The position numbers were made by a program, and so were the translations under genes. The notes beneath the pieces were generated by a model. The model was not told the origin of the DNA and did not search any database. It saw only the letters and a list, made by a program, of their open reading frames with translations. A stretch of 64,000 nt of DNA from Bacillota bacterium (lineage in GTDB: Bacteria > Bacillota > Clostridia > Christensenellales > JAEXRW01), in NCBI GenBank assembly GCA_023454175.1, contig JAEXRW010000003.1, forward strand, positions 62,001 to 126,000. Reading direction: 5' to 3'. Of the stretch, positions 26,362 to 34,342 are shown one piece after another (the stretch's first letter is position 1; the number at the start of each line of letters is the position of its first letter).

Positions 26362-27408
26362 TTAACTGCCGAAATGCTCCTGGAACCGTTGGAGGATGGC
26401 TTCCCTGCTGGCTGTCCCCGTGGTGCCGATCTGTTGCACGGTGATGCTGGCCGCCAGGTTGGCTACCAGCGCCGCCTCTTCGCTTTCTGCTCCGCAGCAT
26501 AATGCGCTCACGATGCCCGCCGTGGCCGCATCCCCCGCCCCCACGATATCAATAGGGCCGCTCACCGGGATGGCGGGGATCGTTTTGGCGCTGTCCCCCT
26601 GCGTTACGATCATGCCGCTCTCCCCCCGTGTGATGAAAACGCGCCTCCCCGTTCTCTGCGACATCATGAGGGCACAGGACTGAATGGTCTCTTCATCGGG
26701 TTCGTCTTGGAAGTCAGGGTAAACCGCTCGGACAGCCTCCAGGTGGTTGCATTTGATGATGATATCCTGGAATTTGAGCGTATGCGCCCGTGAATCGGCA
26801 TAAATGATGAGATCCTTCCGCTCCCTGCCCAGCTCCGCCAGGGCTTTGCGTACACCTTCGGTGATCACGCCCGTGTTTTCCTCCACCACCTGGTCCAGTG
26901 CGATCACGGCGTCCACCTTCCTGCTGATCTCATATAAGCTGTCGATCACCCTGTTTTCAACGTCCGGCGGCACGCTTCCCCTGTTGCGGATATCCAGCCG
27001 GTTCGCCTCCTCCGGTTTGACGGGATGATTGAATAGCGGTTTGGTGTATGTAGGGGTGAAAAGGCGGTCGCATTTAAATAAATGCTCGGTTTTGACGCGC
27101 GTCTGGTTGAGACCGCGTGTGAGTTCGTAGCCTTCCCCGTCGTCTCCGATGAACCCCACTGCGTGGATCTCCCCCACCCCCAGGTCGGACAGGTTGTTTG
27201 TCACCGTCCCGGCAGCTCCCGGGCAGATCCGTTTTCCCGTCACCTGGTAAGCGGTCAGTCCCGTCTCCAGGGAGGGTTCGTCCAGCCCGCGGTCTATCAG
27301 CAGCCATTTATCCAGGAAAAAGTCGCCGACCACTGCGATCTTTGCCCCTGGGTATCCCGCCAGTATTGCTTTGAGTCTTGCTTCTTTCATGCGCTGTCCC
27401 TTCTTCAT
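26362..27408 (-). CDS. PfkB kinase resembling the kinase half of HldE/RfaE
   Basis: This 348-residue carbohydrate kinase has its closest visible likeness to the N-terminal domain of the bifunctional heptose kinase/adenylyltransferase. IAVVGDFFLDKWLLIDRG stands near residue 20, GKRICPGAAGTVTNNLSDLG near 57 (the sugar-binding GGA.NV region in altered form), and the ATP site DIVGAGDAATAGIVSAL near 290. No nucleotidyltransferase domain follows. Its ATG overlaps the DHS-like stop (ATGA), so it is translationally coupled; an alternative ATG is at 27390. In context it would phosphorylate the sugar phosphate made by the SIS isomerase, or a related sugar. Confidence 0.8.
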   Translation of the reverse strand: MKKGQRMKEARLKAILAGYPGAKIAVVGDFFLDKWLLIDRGLDEPSLETGLTAYQVTGKRICPGAAGTVTNNLSDLGVGEIHAVGFIGDDGEGYELTRGLNQTRVKTEHLFKCDRLFTPTYTKPLFNHPVKPEEANRLDIRNRGSVPPDVENRVIDSLYEISRKVDAVIALDQVVEENTGVITEGVRKALAELGRERKDLIIYADSRAHTLKFQDIIIKCNHLEAVRAVYPDFQDEPDEETIQSCALMMSQRTGRRVFITRGESGMIVTQGDSAKTIPAIPVSGPIDIVGAGDAATAGIVSALCCGAESEEAALVANLAASITVQQIGTTGTASREAILQRFQEHFGS

Positions 27409-28370
27409 GCTCTTGAGATCAGTTCCCTGTAGAGTGCGCTCACCGTATCCTTATGCTGGCCCTGCACGTAATAGCTCTCGCCGCCGTCCGCCACCGTCCG
27501 CGCCATGATCGTCTTCCAGGGCCGGAAATAATAACGCGTGTCGCTTTTGGGCGGAGTTTCATGCACGTCCTGCCCCTCGAGTGGGAGCAGGTCGAATACC
27601 GCCGTTGTGAAATGCGCGATTTTATCGCCATGCTGGTGGGCCACGTTGCGCGCCATGGAAAGGCACTTCAGGTACACTTCGGGGCCGATGACGGCAGAGC
27701 CGAAATTCAGGAATACGCCGTTTTCCAGTTTCGAGATGGTATCGGCGTAGATCAGGAAGTCGGTGTAAGTCGTCTGGCCCAGCGCCGCGCCGTCGCAGTT
27801 GGGATGCTCGTGGATGATATCGCATCCGATCCCCACATGCACGGTAACGGGCACCTGGTGCCTGTAGCCTGCGGCGAGGAGGCTCGTTTCCCTGTTCGGG
27901 AAATGGCTTGTCTCGATCATCCTGCCGATGGCTTCCCCCAGCCCCAGCCCGTCTTTTGCGCCCTGGATGGCCGCTTCGTTGATATAGCCCGTCTCATGCC
28001 ATAGTCCGAACTGTCCTTCGCTGATATACTTTGCCACGCTTTCGGTGGTGGCGCCGATCAGTGCGAATTCGAAATCGTGTATAGCGCCCGCCCCGTTCAG
28101 GGCGAAGTGCGTGATCAATCCCTTTTTCATCAGCGCGATGAGCAGCGGCGCAGCGCCCGCGCGGATCACGTGCGCGCCCATCATCAGGATCACGCTCGCG
28201 CCTTTCCTGCGGGCAGTGATGATCCGCTCCGCCAGGATGCCGATGGTGGGGTGGCGAAATTCCGGGAGGCTGCCGCCCGGCTGCATCATCACGCCCAGGT
28301 CCAGGTCGTGCTCCCGCTGTGCCAGGGGTTTCAGCTTTAATCTGCTTCTGTCAAATTGTTTGAATGGCAT
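27405..28370 (-). CDS. Deoxyhypusine-synthase-like protein of unknown function
   Basis: This 321-residue protein has the Rossmann-like fold pattern of the deoxyhypusine synthase superfamily. VILMMGAHVIRAGAAPLLIALMKKG stands near residue 60, FALNGAGAIHDFEFALIG near 95, TVHVGIGCDIIHEHPNCDGAALG near 180 and FLNFGSAVIGPEVYLKCL near 225. Bacteria lack eIF5A, the hypusine substrate, and the active-site lysine segment of true deoxyhypusine synthase (GVKP type) is not evident. From memory, similar proteins are encoded beside RfaE-like kinases in other bacteria, but no function is known to me. It sits between HAD and PfkB genes in a co-translated operon, which points to a sugar-phosphate substrate with NAD use as one possibility. 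Confidence 0.72.
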   Translation of the reverse strand: MPFKQFDRSRLKLKPLAQREHDLDLGVMMQPGGSLPEFRHPTIGILAERIITARRKGASVILMMGAHVIRAGAAPLLIALMKKGLITHFALNGAGAIHDFEFALIGATTESVAKYISEGQFGLWHETGYINEAAIQGAKDGLGLGEAIGRMIETSHFPNRETSLLAAGYRHQVPVTVHVGIGCDIIHEHPNCDGAALGQTTYTDFLIYADTISKLENGVFLNFGSAVIGPEVYLKCLSMARNVAHQHGDKIAHFTTAVFDLLPLEGQDVHETPPKSDTRYYFRPWKTIMARTVADGGESYYVQGQHKDTVSALYRELISRA

Positions 28371-28377
28371 TTTCCCT

Positions 28378-29205
28378 TCATCCTTTCGGGAATAGATAAT
28401 CCAATAATTGCTTTGTGTCGCTGTAGTCGGGGATGATCACGTCCGCCCCGGCTTTGACCAGGCGGCCGCGCTTCCATTCGTCCACGCCGCGGCGGTTCAC
28501 CTCGTCCGAGGCCACGCCCGCCGCGAACCCGTCCGCTTCCTTCACGTTTTCGATCTCCACATACCCGTCCCCGAATCCCGCCAATTCGTACCCGTGCAGC
28601 CCGTGCGTCTCGATGATCCTGTTCACGATCATCTTTTTGGAGAAAAGTTTGAAGTCCTTCTGCGCCCCGTAGATGCCGCCGTTGCAATAGTCCGTAACGC
28701 CAAGGAGCCGCGCTTCCTCAAGGACATAATTCTCGTCTGTCCCGCTGGCCAGGTAGACGGTGATGCCTCTGTCACGTAATCCTTCGAGTAACTCGAACGA
28801 GCCCGGTACCACGAGGTCTTTTGGTTTCATTGTGCCGTCGTTCAATCCCTTTATGCGGTACGCGATGCGTTCCGAGAGCCTGCGGTGGTATTCGTCCTTG
28901 TACGCCTGCGGGTCTTCGGGCTTCCCGCCGCGGAGTCTCACTTCTTCGGCAAGCTGCATGCACTGGTAGATCGTCTGCTTGCCCGTGAGGAAATCCACGA
29001 AATCGTGCACGCAGGCTTCTGTTTCCGTCCTGCTTCCCGCACCCGGCGTCTGTTCCAGCACTTCCGCAAAGTACGGTTTCATGATCTGCTGCCAGCCCTC
29101 GCGGATCAGGCTGATCGTCCCGTCGAAGTCGAACAGGGCGGATTTGAATTTTCCCCGCGGTTCGAAGGCCTTGATGACTTCGATGCTGAAATTCTTCCCC
29201 GTCAT
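28378..29205 (-). CDS. HAD-superfamily sugar-phosphate phosphatase candidate
   Basis: This 275-residue HAD hydrolase from the preferred ATG (29205) overlaps the SIS stop as ATGA. The catalytic nucleophile/acid pair is in SALFDFDGTISLIREGW near residue 22, motif II is YLASGTDENYV, and motif IV appears as GFGDGYVEIENVKEADG. A large helical cap lies between the first and second motifs. It is longer than and unlike GmhB, the compact heptose bisphosphate phosphatase. By operon logic it could dephosphorylate the kinase product or an intermediate. A longer upstream frame exists but would overlap the SIS gene. Confidence 0.8.
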   Translation of the reverse strand: MTGKNFSIEVIKAFEPRGKFKSALFDFDGTISLIREGWQQIMKPYFAEVLEQTPGAGSRTETEACVHDFVDFLTGKQTIYQCMQLAEEVRLRGGKPEDPQAYKDEYHRRLSERIAYRIKGLNDGTMKPKDLVVPGSFELLEGLRDRGITVYLASGTDENYVLEEARLLGVTDYCNGGIYGAQKDFKLFSKKMIVNRIIETHGLHGYELAGFGDGYVEIENVKEADGFAAGVASDEVNRRGVDEWKRGRLVKAGADVIIPDYSDTKQLLDYLFPKG

Positions 29206-29792
29206 GCCCCTGCCTTCTCCTCTTCCGAAAGGATCATCTCGCGCAGGCCCATCACCAGCGCGTGTTCCCATACCATATGCACGTCCTCGATTTCTTCCAT
29301 GCAGTCGGTGGGCGCGATGCAGTCTATGTCGCTGTATTCATCCAGCTTGCCGCCGTCCCTTCCTGTGAAGGAGATGACCTTCATGCCGATGGAGCGTGCG
29401 TATTCGGCAGCCTTCACCACATTGGGTGAATTGCCGCTCCCGCTGTATACCACCAGGATATCGCCGGGCGCGCCGTAGTTTTTCAGTTGCTCCGAGTAGC
29501 ACCGGCTGTAGTCGTAATCGTTCCCTAGGGCGGTCACGATCGGGATGCCGTCGTTGAGGGACATGGTCTTAAAGCGTTTATGCCCCTCCACGGATAATCC
29601 CTTCACAAAATCGTTTGCAAAGTGGGAGGCCGTCGCCGCGCTCCCCCCGTTGCCGGCCGAGAAGATCCAGTTCCCTTTTGCGCGCGCCTCCATCAGCATT
29701 TCAGCCGCCTGCTTCAGTTGTTCAAATGGTGTCTGGTTCAGCGTCCTGCCTGCGCGCTCCATGTAGCTTTCCAGGTACTTTGTAAAATCCAT
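29202..29792 (-). CDS. SIS-domain isomerase, GmhA-like
   Basis: This protein of about 196 residues has a single sugar-isomerase (SIS) domain closest in pattern to sedoheptulose 7-phosphate isomerase GmhA. SAGNGGSAATASHFANDFVKG is the phosphate-binding loop with the helix, VVYSGSGNSPNVVKAAEYAR the second serine loop, and TDCMEEIEDVHMVWEH the C-terminal helix carrying the expected catalytic His. The ATG at 29792 gives a GmhA-like N-terminus (DFTKYLESYMERAG) and has GGGGCGG upstream; ATG or TTG starts up to 36 bases upstream are possible. It leads the co-translated operon SIS-HAD-DHS-like-PfkB-ROK. Substrate may be a ketoheptose or other ketose phosphate. Confidence 0.82.
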   Translation of the reverse strand: MDFTKYLESYMERAGRTLNQTPFEQLKQAAEMLMEARAKGNWIFSAGNGGSAATASHFANDFVKGLSVEGHKRFKTMSLNDGIPIVTALGNDYDYSRCYSEQLKNYGAPGDILVVYSGSGNSPNVVKAAEYARSIGMKVISFTGRDGGKLDEYSDIDCIAPTDCMEEIEDVHMVWEHALVMGLREMILSEEEKAGA

Positions 29793-29858
29793 TGTTCCGC
29801 CCCAATTCTTTTCTTTCATATTTGGCAATGGTTTCTAAGAATACATTCTTATTTCTTA

Positions 29859-29881
29859 TTTAAAGTATTTTATAAAGTGGG
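29859..29881. promoter_or_regulatory. Candidate operator upstream of the SIS operon
   Basis: The A+T-rich box at 29861-29880 is nearly the same word as the box at 25195-25215 and resembles one at 35585-35605 on the opposite strand. It lies about 70 bases before the SIS start, in the 98-base gap after the fucose-isomerase-like gene. That position fits a control site for a separate promoter of the operon. No clear -35/-10 pair was found beside it. Confidence 0.45.
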
Positions 29882-29890
29882 CCAAAAATA

Positions 29891-31318
29891 TCACCGCAAG
29901 GCCTTCTCGATCTCATCCTGCGTCGGTTCCACCGGGTCCGGCGAAAGTCCGGGGATGTACTTGCATGCCTCGTACAGCGCGGCCGCCGCCCTGCCGTGGA
30001 TGGCCGCCACATGGTGGATATATGGTCCGTAGATGAAGTGGTGCTCCCATTTGGGCCAGTCTTTGAATTCTGCCCACAGGTAGGTACCCACGTTTTCCGG
30101 CCCCGTCGTACCCTTGCACTCTCCCATCAGCAGCTTGTAGTTCCCGCCGATGCCGTCCATCTTGCAGAGCGTGATATCCCCGCCCCTGATCTCCCAGCGT
30201 CCCGCCGCGGGGCATTTCCCGCCGAATTGTTCCTCAATGACCGCTTTTGCGGGGTCTTTTGCCAGCGAAGGCGGGAAGTTGCCGCAGTGCCACAGGAGTT
30301 CGGCATTGGGATTGGTGGGGTGGCGCACGGTGAGGTCTGCAAAGAAGGCTGGGGTTGAACCGCGTAAAGCCGCTTGCAGCATCGTCGTGCTGGCAGCGCC
30401 CATGATATCTGTCTCGCAGGCCACCGGCAGCCCGTCGTCTGTGAGGTCCCCGTTGATGAAGCACGGGTAAACGCCCAGTGCCGCCTGCAGCGCATCCCAG
30501 CACTGGATGCCGATCGCGGATAATTGCTCGGCATCGGCCCACCGCCGGATCGCGAGTTTCAGGGCAGCCAGGCGTTTCAGGCTGTCTTCGTCCACCGTGA
30601 TTTTAAACCTGTGCTTGTACCCTTCCGTGATGGCCAGGTGCTCCGGGTCGTTGCGCTTTTGGATATTCAGTACGCTCTGTTCGATGTCCGCCAGGGAAAT
30701 GGGCACGACCTCGATGCCAAATTTTTCGAGGATCTCGCTCTCGTTGTACATCACCGACCAGAATGCCCCAGGCCGCGTGTCGATCTGCCCGATGCGCAGG
30801 CTACGGAATGTCTTGATGATGGAGGCGACGGAGAGGAAGTTCCGGTATCCCCGGTCGAATGTATCGCTGTCCACAGGACTGTTGGTCACGTAGGTAAAAG
30901 GCGCGCCCAGGCGTGAAAGCACCTTGCTCGTGGCAAAAAGCCCGCATTGCGTGTCCCGCATCCGCAGGCCCCCCGGCAGCGGCGCGTCGTCCTGGGGTCC
31001 CCAGAGCAGTACGGGTTTGCCCACCCTCTTTGCCACCTTTGCAACGGCGTCTTCCGTGCCGAAGTTGCAGTGCGGCGCAAAGATCGCATCCACTTTTTCT
31101 GCAATGAACCGGTCCGCCGCTTTTTCCGCGTCCAGCCCTTCGTAGATCAGCCCTTCCTCGTTGAGGAAATCCAGGTTGACCACTTCCGCGTCATACGTGC
31201 GTATTTTGGCTTCGATCAGCCGCTTGAATTTTCCCGCCTCTTCCCTGGAGAAGACCCTTCTCCGCGTGGGCAGGAAACCGATCTTCACCTTGTAGCGGTC
31301 CGCGTATTCTTTCAGCAT
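29891..31318 (-). CDS. L-fucose/L-arabinose isomerase-family protein
   Basis: This 475-residue aldose-ketose isomerase-like enzyme has two N-terminal Rossmann-like regions (KIGFLPTRRR; AIFAPHCNFGTEDAVAKVAKRVG; PVLLWGPQDDAPLPGG). The metal-site half has GVYPCFINGDLTDDGLPVACETDIMGA near residue 300 (candidate metal Glu), FFADLTVRHP (Asp) and ELLWHCGNFP (His). It is shorter than E. coli FucI (about 590) and resembles the FucI-like proteins often found in uncharacterised sugar clusters. ATG at 31318 is better spaced from AGGGGG than the ATG at 31324. It lies between a URO-D-like gene and the SIS operon, and would convert the sugar to the ketose used by the kinase and aldolase. Confidence 0.82.
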   Translation of the reverse strand: MLKEYADRYKVKIGFLPTRRRVFSREEAGKFKRLIEAKIRTYDAEVVNLDFLNEEGLIYEGLDAEKAADRFIAEKVDAIFAPHCNFGTEDAVAKVAKRVGKPVLLWGPQDDAPLPGGLRMRDTQCGLFATSKVLSRLGAPFTYVTNSPVDSDTFDRGYRNFLSVASIIKTFRSLRIGQIDTRPGAFWSVMYNESEILEKFGIEVVPISLADIEQSVLNIQKRNDPEHLAITEGYKHRFKITVDEDSLKRLAALKLAIRRWADAEQLSAIGIQCWDALQAALGVYPCFINGDLTDDGLPVACETDIMGAASTTMLQAALRGSTPAFFADLTVRHPTNPNAELLWHCGNFPPSLAKDPAKAVIEEQFGGKCPAAGRWEIRGGDITLCKMDGIGGNYKLLMGECKGTTGPENVGTYLWAEFKDWPKWEHHFIYGPYIHHVAAIHGRAAAALYEACKYIPGLSPDPVEPTQDEIEKALR

Positions 31319-31402
31319 ATTCATGCCCCCTGCTATATGATTCCGAAAAATAATACATCTATATATCTTTCATACGTGCGTCCGTATACGTTCATGCCCA
31401 AT

Positions 31403-32413
31403 TTAGATGCTTTTCTGGTTCTTCAGCACTTTCAGCATTGCGTCCACGTTTTCCGCCGGCACGTCTTTCGTGATGGCGTGGGACGGCGCAGCGATGTAAC
31501 CCCCCCCTGCCGAGAGTACCCTGGCCTTGTGCGCCGTCTCCGCCGTGACTTCCGCTGTCGTGCCAAATGGCAGCGTATGCTGCAGGCTGATCCCGCCCAG
31601 GAAGGTGATGTCCTTCCCGTATTCCTTCTTTAGTTCATAGATGTCAAAGACCTCGGGCTGGAACGGGTCGTAGATGTCCACGCCGATCTCGATCATGTCG
31701 GGCAGTATCTCGTGGATATCCCCGCATGTGTGGATATATACGTATTTCCCCATGGCTTTGGCCTTCTGGTAGATCTCCTTCATCCGGGGTTTGATGAACG
31801 TACGCCACAGCCTGGGTCCCATGATCAGTCCCTTTTGCTGGCCCCAGTCGTCCCCGTAGTGCACGCAGTCCACGCCTTCGTATGGGGCGATGCAGTCCAG
31901 CAGGTCCAGGAAGTATTCCGTGATCCGGTCAAAAAGCCTGTTTACAGCCTGTGGATTGAGGATCATGTCGCTCATCAGCTCTTCCATCCCGTACAGGATC
32001 CAGCCCCGTTCGAAGAGGCAGTGCGAATATTTCGCCACGATGAACTTGTCGCTGCAGGTTTCCAGCACTTTTTTGCAGTTTGAATACCGTCTTGGGTCCT
32101 TTGGGTCCGGGAAGGGGAAGGCATCCACGTTTTCCGCATTTACGGGATATTCCTCCACCACGCCGATCGACTTGTCCTGCGTCCGGTTGAATACCACGCC
32201 GAAATCGTCTTTCGTATACCCCGGCCTTACCTCTTCCTTCGGGGGACGTATATCCATGTACGCAAAATGGTTGCCGATCTTCTCTTCGAAATCGGGGTCT
32301 GCGTAATATTCCGCCATCTTCTCCTTTTCCTCGGGCGTGAAAAGGATGCTGTACGGTGTGAAGTCCGTCTCCTGGTGCTGTATGGCGGCGATGACGCGCT
32401 CCTTGCAGTTCAT
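31403..32413 (-). CDS. Uroporphyrinogen decarboxylase-family protein, copy 2
   Basis: This 336-residue URO-D/MtaA-superfamily TIM barrel has the opening NCKERVIAAIQHQETDFTPYSI, CVHYGDDWGQQKGLIMGPRLW near the middle, and the HxCG motif in YIHTCGDIHEILPDMIEIGVDIYDPFQP. GGGYIAAPSHAI replaces the Cys-bearing end seen in copy 1. It starts with ATG after AGGGGGA. It lies between a PfkB kinase and the fucose-isomerase-like gene, far from any heme pathway. Members of this type recur in carbohydrate loci, but no reaction is assigned; removal of a methyl group from a sugar or a non-corrinoid reaction are both guesses. Confidence 0.8.
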   Translation of the reverse strand: MNCKERVIAAIQHQETDFTPYSILFTPEEKEKMAEYYADPDFEEKIGNHFAYMDIRPPKEEVRPGYTKDDFGVVFNRTQDKSIGVVEEYPVNAENVDAFPFPDPKDPRRYSNCKKVLETCSDKFIVAKYSHCLFERGWILYGMEELMSDMILNPQAVNRLFDRITEYFLDLLDCIAPYEGVDCVHYGDDWGQQKGLIMGPRLWRTFIKPRMKEIYQKAKAMGKYVYIHTCGDIHEILPDMIEIGVDIYDPFQPEVFDIYELKKEYGKDITFLGGISLQHTLPFGTTAEVTAETAHKARVLSAGGGYIAAPSHAITKDVPAENVDAMLKVLKNQKSI

Positions 32414-32487
32414 GGGTCCCCCTGTTGTAGAACGTATTAACGAGATTTACTCGTGGAGGTCTTGATTGATGGATGTATGCCAGGTGG

Positions 32488-33441
32488 TTATTTCCGCGGT
32501 GTTTTCTGCATGAATTCCAGTATGTTTTCCATGTTCATGGACCCCGTGGTGGCGCCCAGGAACTGCACGCTGTATCCCGCCACCGCGTTTGCAAACTCCC
32601 CGCACTGCTCCAGTTCCCATCCGTTGGCCAGTCCCGTGAGCCATCCCGCCACGAAGTTGTCCCCCGCGCCTGTTGTGTCGATTGCTTTCACGGTGTAGGG
32701 GCGTACGCGGATGCACTTCCCCCGGGATTTGATGAAGCAGCCTTCCTCCCCCATCTTGATGACCACTGTCTTGTCCCCGGTCTCCCGGATGAAGAAATCC
32801 GCCATCCTGGATGGGTCGGTCTCCCCCGAAAGGTATTTGCCCTCGATATAGCTGGGCATGAAGTAATCCACGTATTTTAACAAGCCTTTTATGCCCGAAA
32901 ATCCCGTCCCATGGCTGTCATGCGTCACGTCCGCGCTCGTGGTGGCGCCAAATCCCTTGGCGAGTTTGAAGAGTTCCTCCGCGCCGCCCCGGTCCAGTTT
33001 GGGGTGCGCAAAGAGGCTGCCCAGGTTCACGTGCCTCGCCTTTTGGATAGCTTCAATGTCGATATCTTCAAGGGAAAAGCTCTGTATGCTCTCGGGCAGG
33101 AACAAAAACGTCCGCTCGCCCCTGGCGTTGATGAGCACCACGCTGATGCTCGTGCGCGACCCTGCGTCGGCTTTCATGTAGCGCATGTCCACGCCGCTTC
33201 TGCGCACGATATCCGTGATGATGTGCCCAAAAGGGTCGTCCCCTGTTTTGGCGGCGAGCGCCACCCGCTTGCCCAGCCGTGACATCACGATGGACGCGTT
33301 GGTGGCGTCTCCGCCTGGAAGGATGGCCACATCGTCGAGTTTGACGGAATCGACGGAAAAATCGATGGTTTCGCACGGCACTTTCAGCGGCATGTCCGCG
33401 CAGATGATCCCTACATGGAGCACATCGTATACTTTCTCCAT
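32488..33441 (-). CDS. PfkB-family carbohydrate kinase
   Basis: This 317-residue cytosolic kinase of the ribokinase/PfkB family has an N-terminal DVLHVGIICADMPLKV and the substrate motif ILPGGDATNASIVMSRLGKRVA near residue 38. TSADVTHDSHG stands mid-protein, and the C-terminal anion hole with catalytic Asp is in DTTGAGDNFVAGWLTGL near 260. Placed 4 bases after the class II aldolase gene, it probably makes the ketose 1-phosphate or bisphosphate cleaved by that aldolase. It is the second PfkB enzyme in the island, the other being HldE-like. Confidence 0.87.
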   Translation of the reverse strand: MEKVYDVLHVGIICADMPLKVPCETIDFSVDSVKLDDVAILPGGDATNASIVMSRLGKRVALAAKTGDDPFGHIITDIVRRSGVDMRYMKADAGSRTSISVVLINARGERTFLFLPESIQSFSLEDIDIEAIQKARHVNLGSLFAHPKLDRGGAEELFKLAKGFGATTSADVTHDSHGTGFSGIKGLLKYVDYFMPSYIEGKYLSGETDPSRMADFFIRETGDKTVVIKMGEEGCFIKSRGKCIRVRPYTVKAIDTTGAGDNFVAGWLTGLANGWELEQCGEFANAVAGYSVQFLGATTGSMNMENILEFMQKTPRK

Positions 33442-33445
33442 ACGT

Positions 33446-34291
33446 TTAACCGGCCTTTCCGCAGCTCCCGAAGATCTCCATTTTCTTGATTGCTTCTTTC
33501 TTCACGGCTTCCGACATCTTCAGGCACTGTTTCATATAGGACAGGCTGGTATCGGCTGCGTTTTTGCGCATGACGTCCAGCGCGGCCAGCGTGAGGTCGG
33601 TATGGATGTTCACCTTGGTGATGCCGTACTGGATGGTCTTTTTGAAGTCCTCTTCCGAAAGCCCGGAACCGCCGTGCAGCACCAGGTACGGCTTGACTGT
33701 TTTTTTGATGGCTTTGAGCACGTCGAAGTTGAGTTTGGGTTCCTCCTTGTACACGCCGTGTACCGTGCCGATGGATACCGCCAGGGCGTCGATGCCCGTT
33801 TCCTCAGCAAAGAGTTTTGCTTCGTTCACGTCCGTATAGATGAGGTTGTCGCTCACATACAGTCCCTCGATGCCCGAGACGTGTCCCAGTTCCGCTTCCA
33901 CGGATATGTTGAATACCCTGCACATCTCCGCCACCCGTTTGGTGATTTCGATGTTCTCCTTCAGCGGTTTGTCCGAGGCGTCGATCATGATGGAGGTGAA
34001 TCCGCTGTGCACCGCGCGGAAGATGAAGGGCAGGTTCACGGCATGGTCGAGGTGGATGCATACCGGCACCGTTGCTTTCTGCGCCAGTTCTACCATCATG
34101 GGTGTAAAGCTTTCCAGGGTGGTGATTTCTTCAAATGCTTCCCCGTAGGCCAGGATCACGGGTGAACGGGTCTCCTCCGCCGCGTCCAGCACGCCCCGCA
34201 GCATTTCGATGTTGAAGATGTCGAAGTTGCCGACGGCGTATTTCCCTTTTTCGGCTTTTTCGAGTACGGTAGTCAGGTTGACAAGAGGCAT
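33446..34291 (-). CDS. Class II fructose/tagatose-bisphosphate aldolase-family protein
   Basis: This 281-residue zinc-dependent aldolase cleaves a ketose (bis)phosphate to a triose phosphate and an aldehyde. CIHLDHAVNLPF holds the first zinc His and the Asp region. VEAELGHVSG stands near residue 135, SIGTVHGVYKEEP holds a zinc His, and LVLHGGSGLSEED the third His with the phosphate loop. NIHTDL follows. Length and motifs match the FbaA/GatY/KbaY group; which one cannot be decided. ATG after GGGGGAT. It is the first catabolic gene after the divergently controlled ROK repressor in the same direction. Confidence 0.88.
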   Translation of the reverse strand: MPLVNLTTVLEKAEKGKYAVGNFDIFNIEMLRGVLDAAEETRSPVILAYGEAFEEITTLESFTPMMVELAQKATVPVCIHLDHAVNLPFIFRAVHSGFTSIMIDASDKPLKENIEITKRVAEMCRVFNISVEAELGHVSGIEGLYVSDNLIYTDVNEAKLFAEETGIDALAVSIGTVHGVYKEEPKLNFDVLKAIKKTVKPYLVLHGGSGLSEEDFKKTIQYGITKVNIHTDLTLAALDVMRKNAADTSLSYMKQCLKMSEAVKKEAIKKMEIFGSCGKAG

Positions 34292-34342
34292 GATGCTGTA
34301 TCCCCCAAAATTTATTTGATAGCAGGTCCGGTGAACCGGTGT

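Noticed and set aside
26362..29792. Complete ADP-heptose biosynthesis operon (gmhA-hldE-gmhB)
   Set aside because: The kinase lacks the adenylyltransferase domain and the HAD protein is too long and unlike GmhB, so the classical assignment does not hold.
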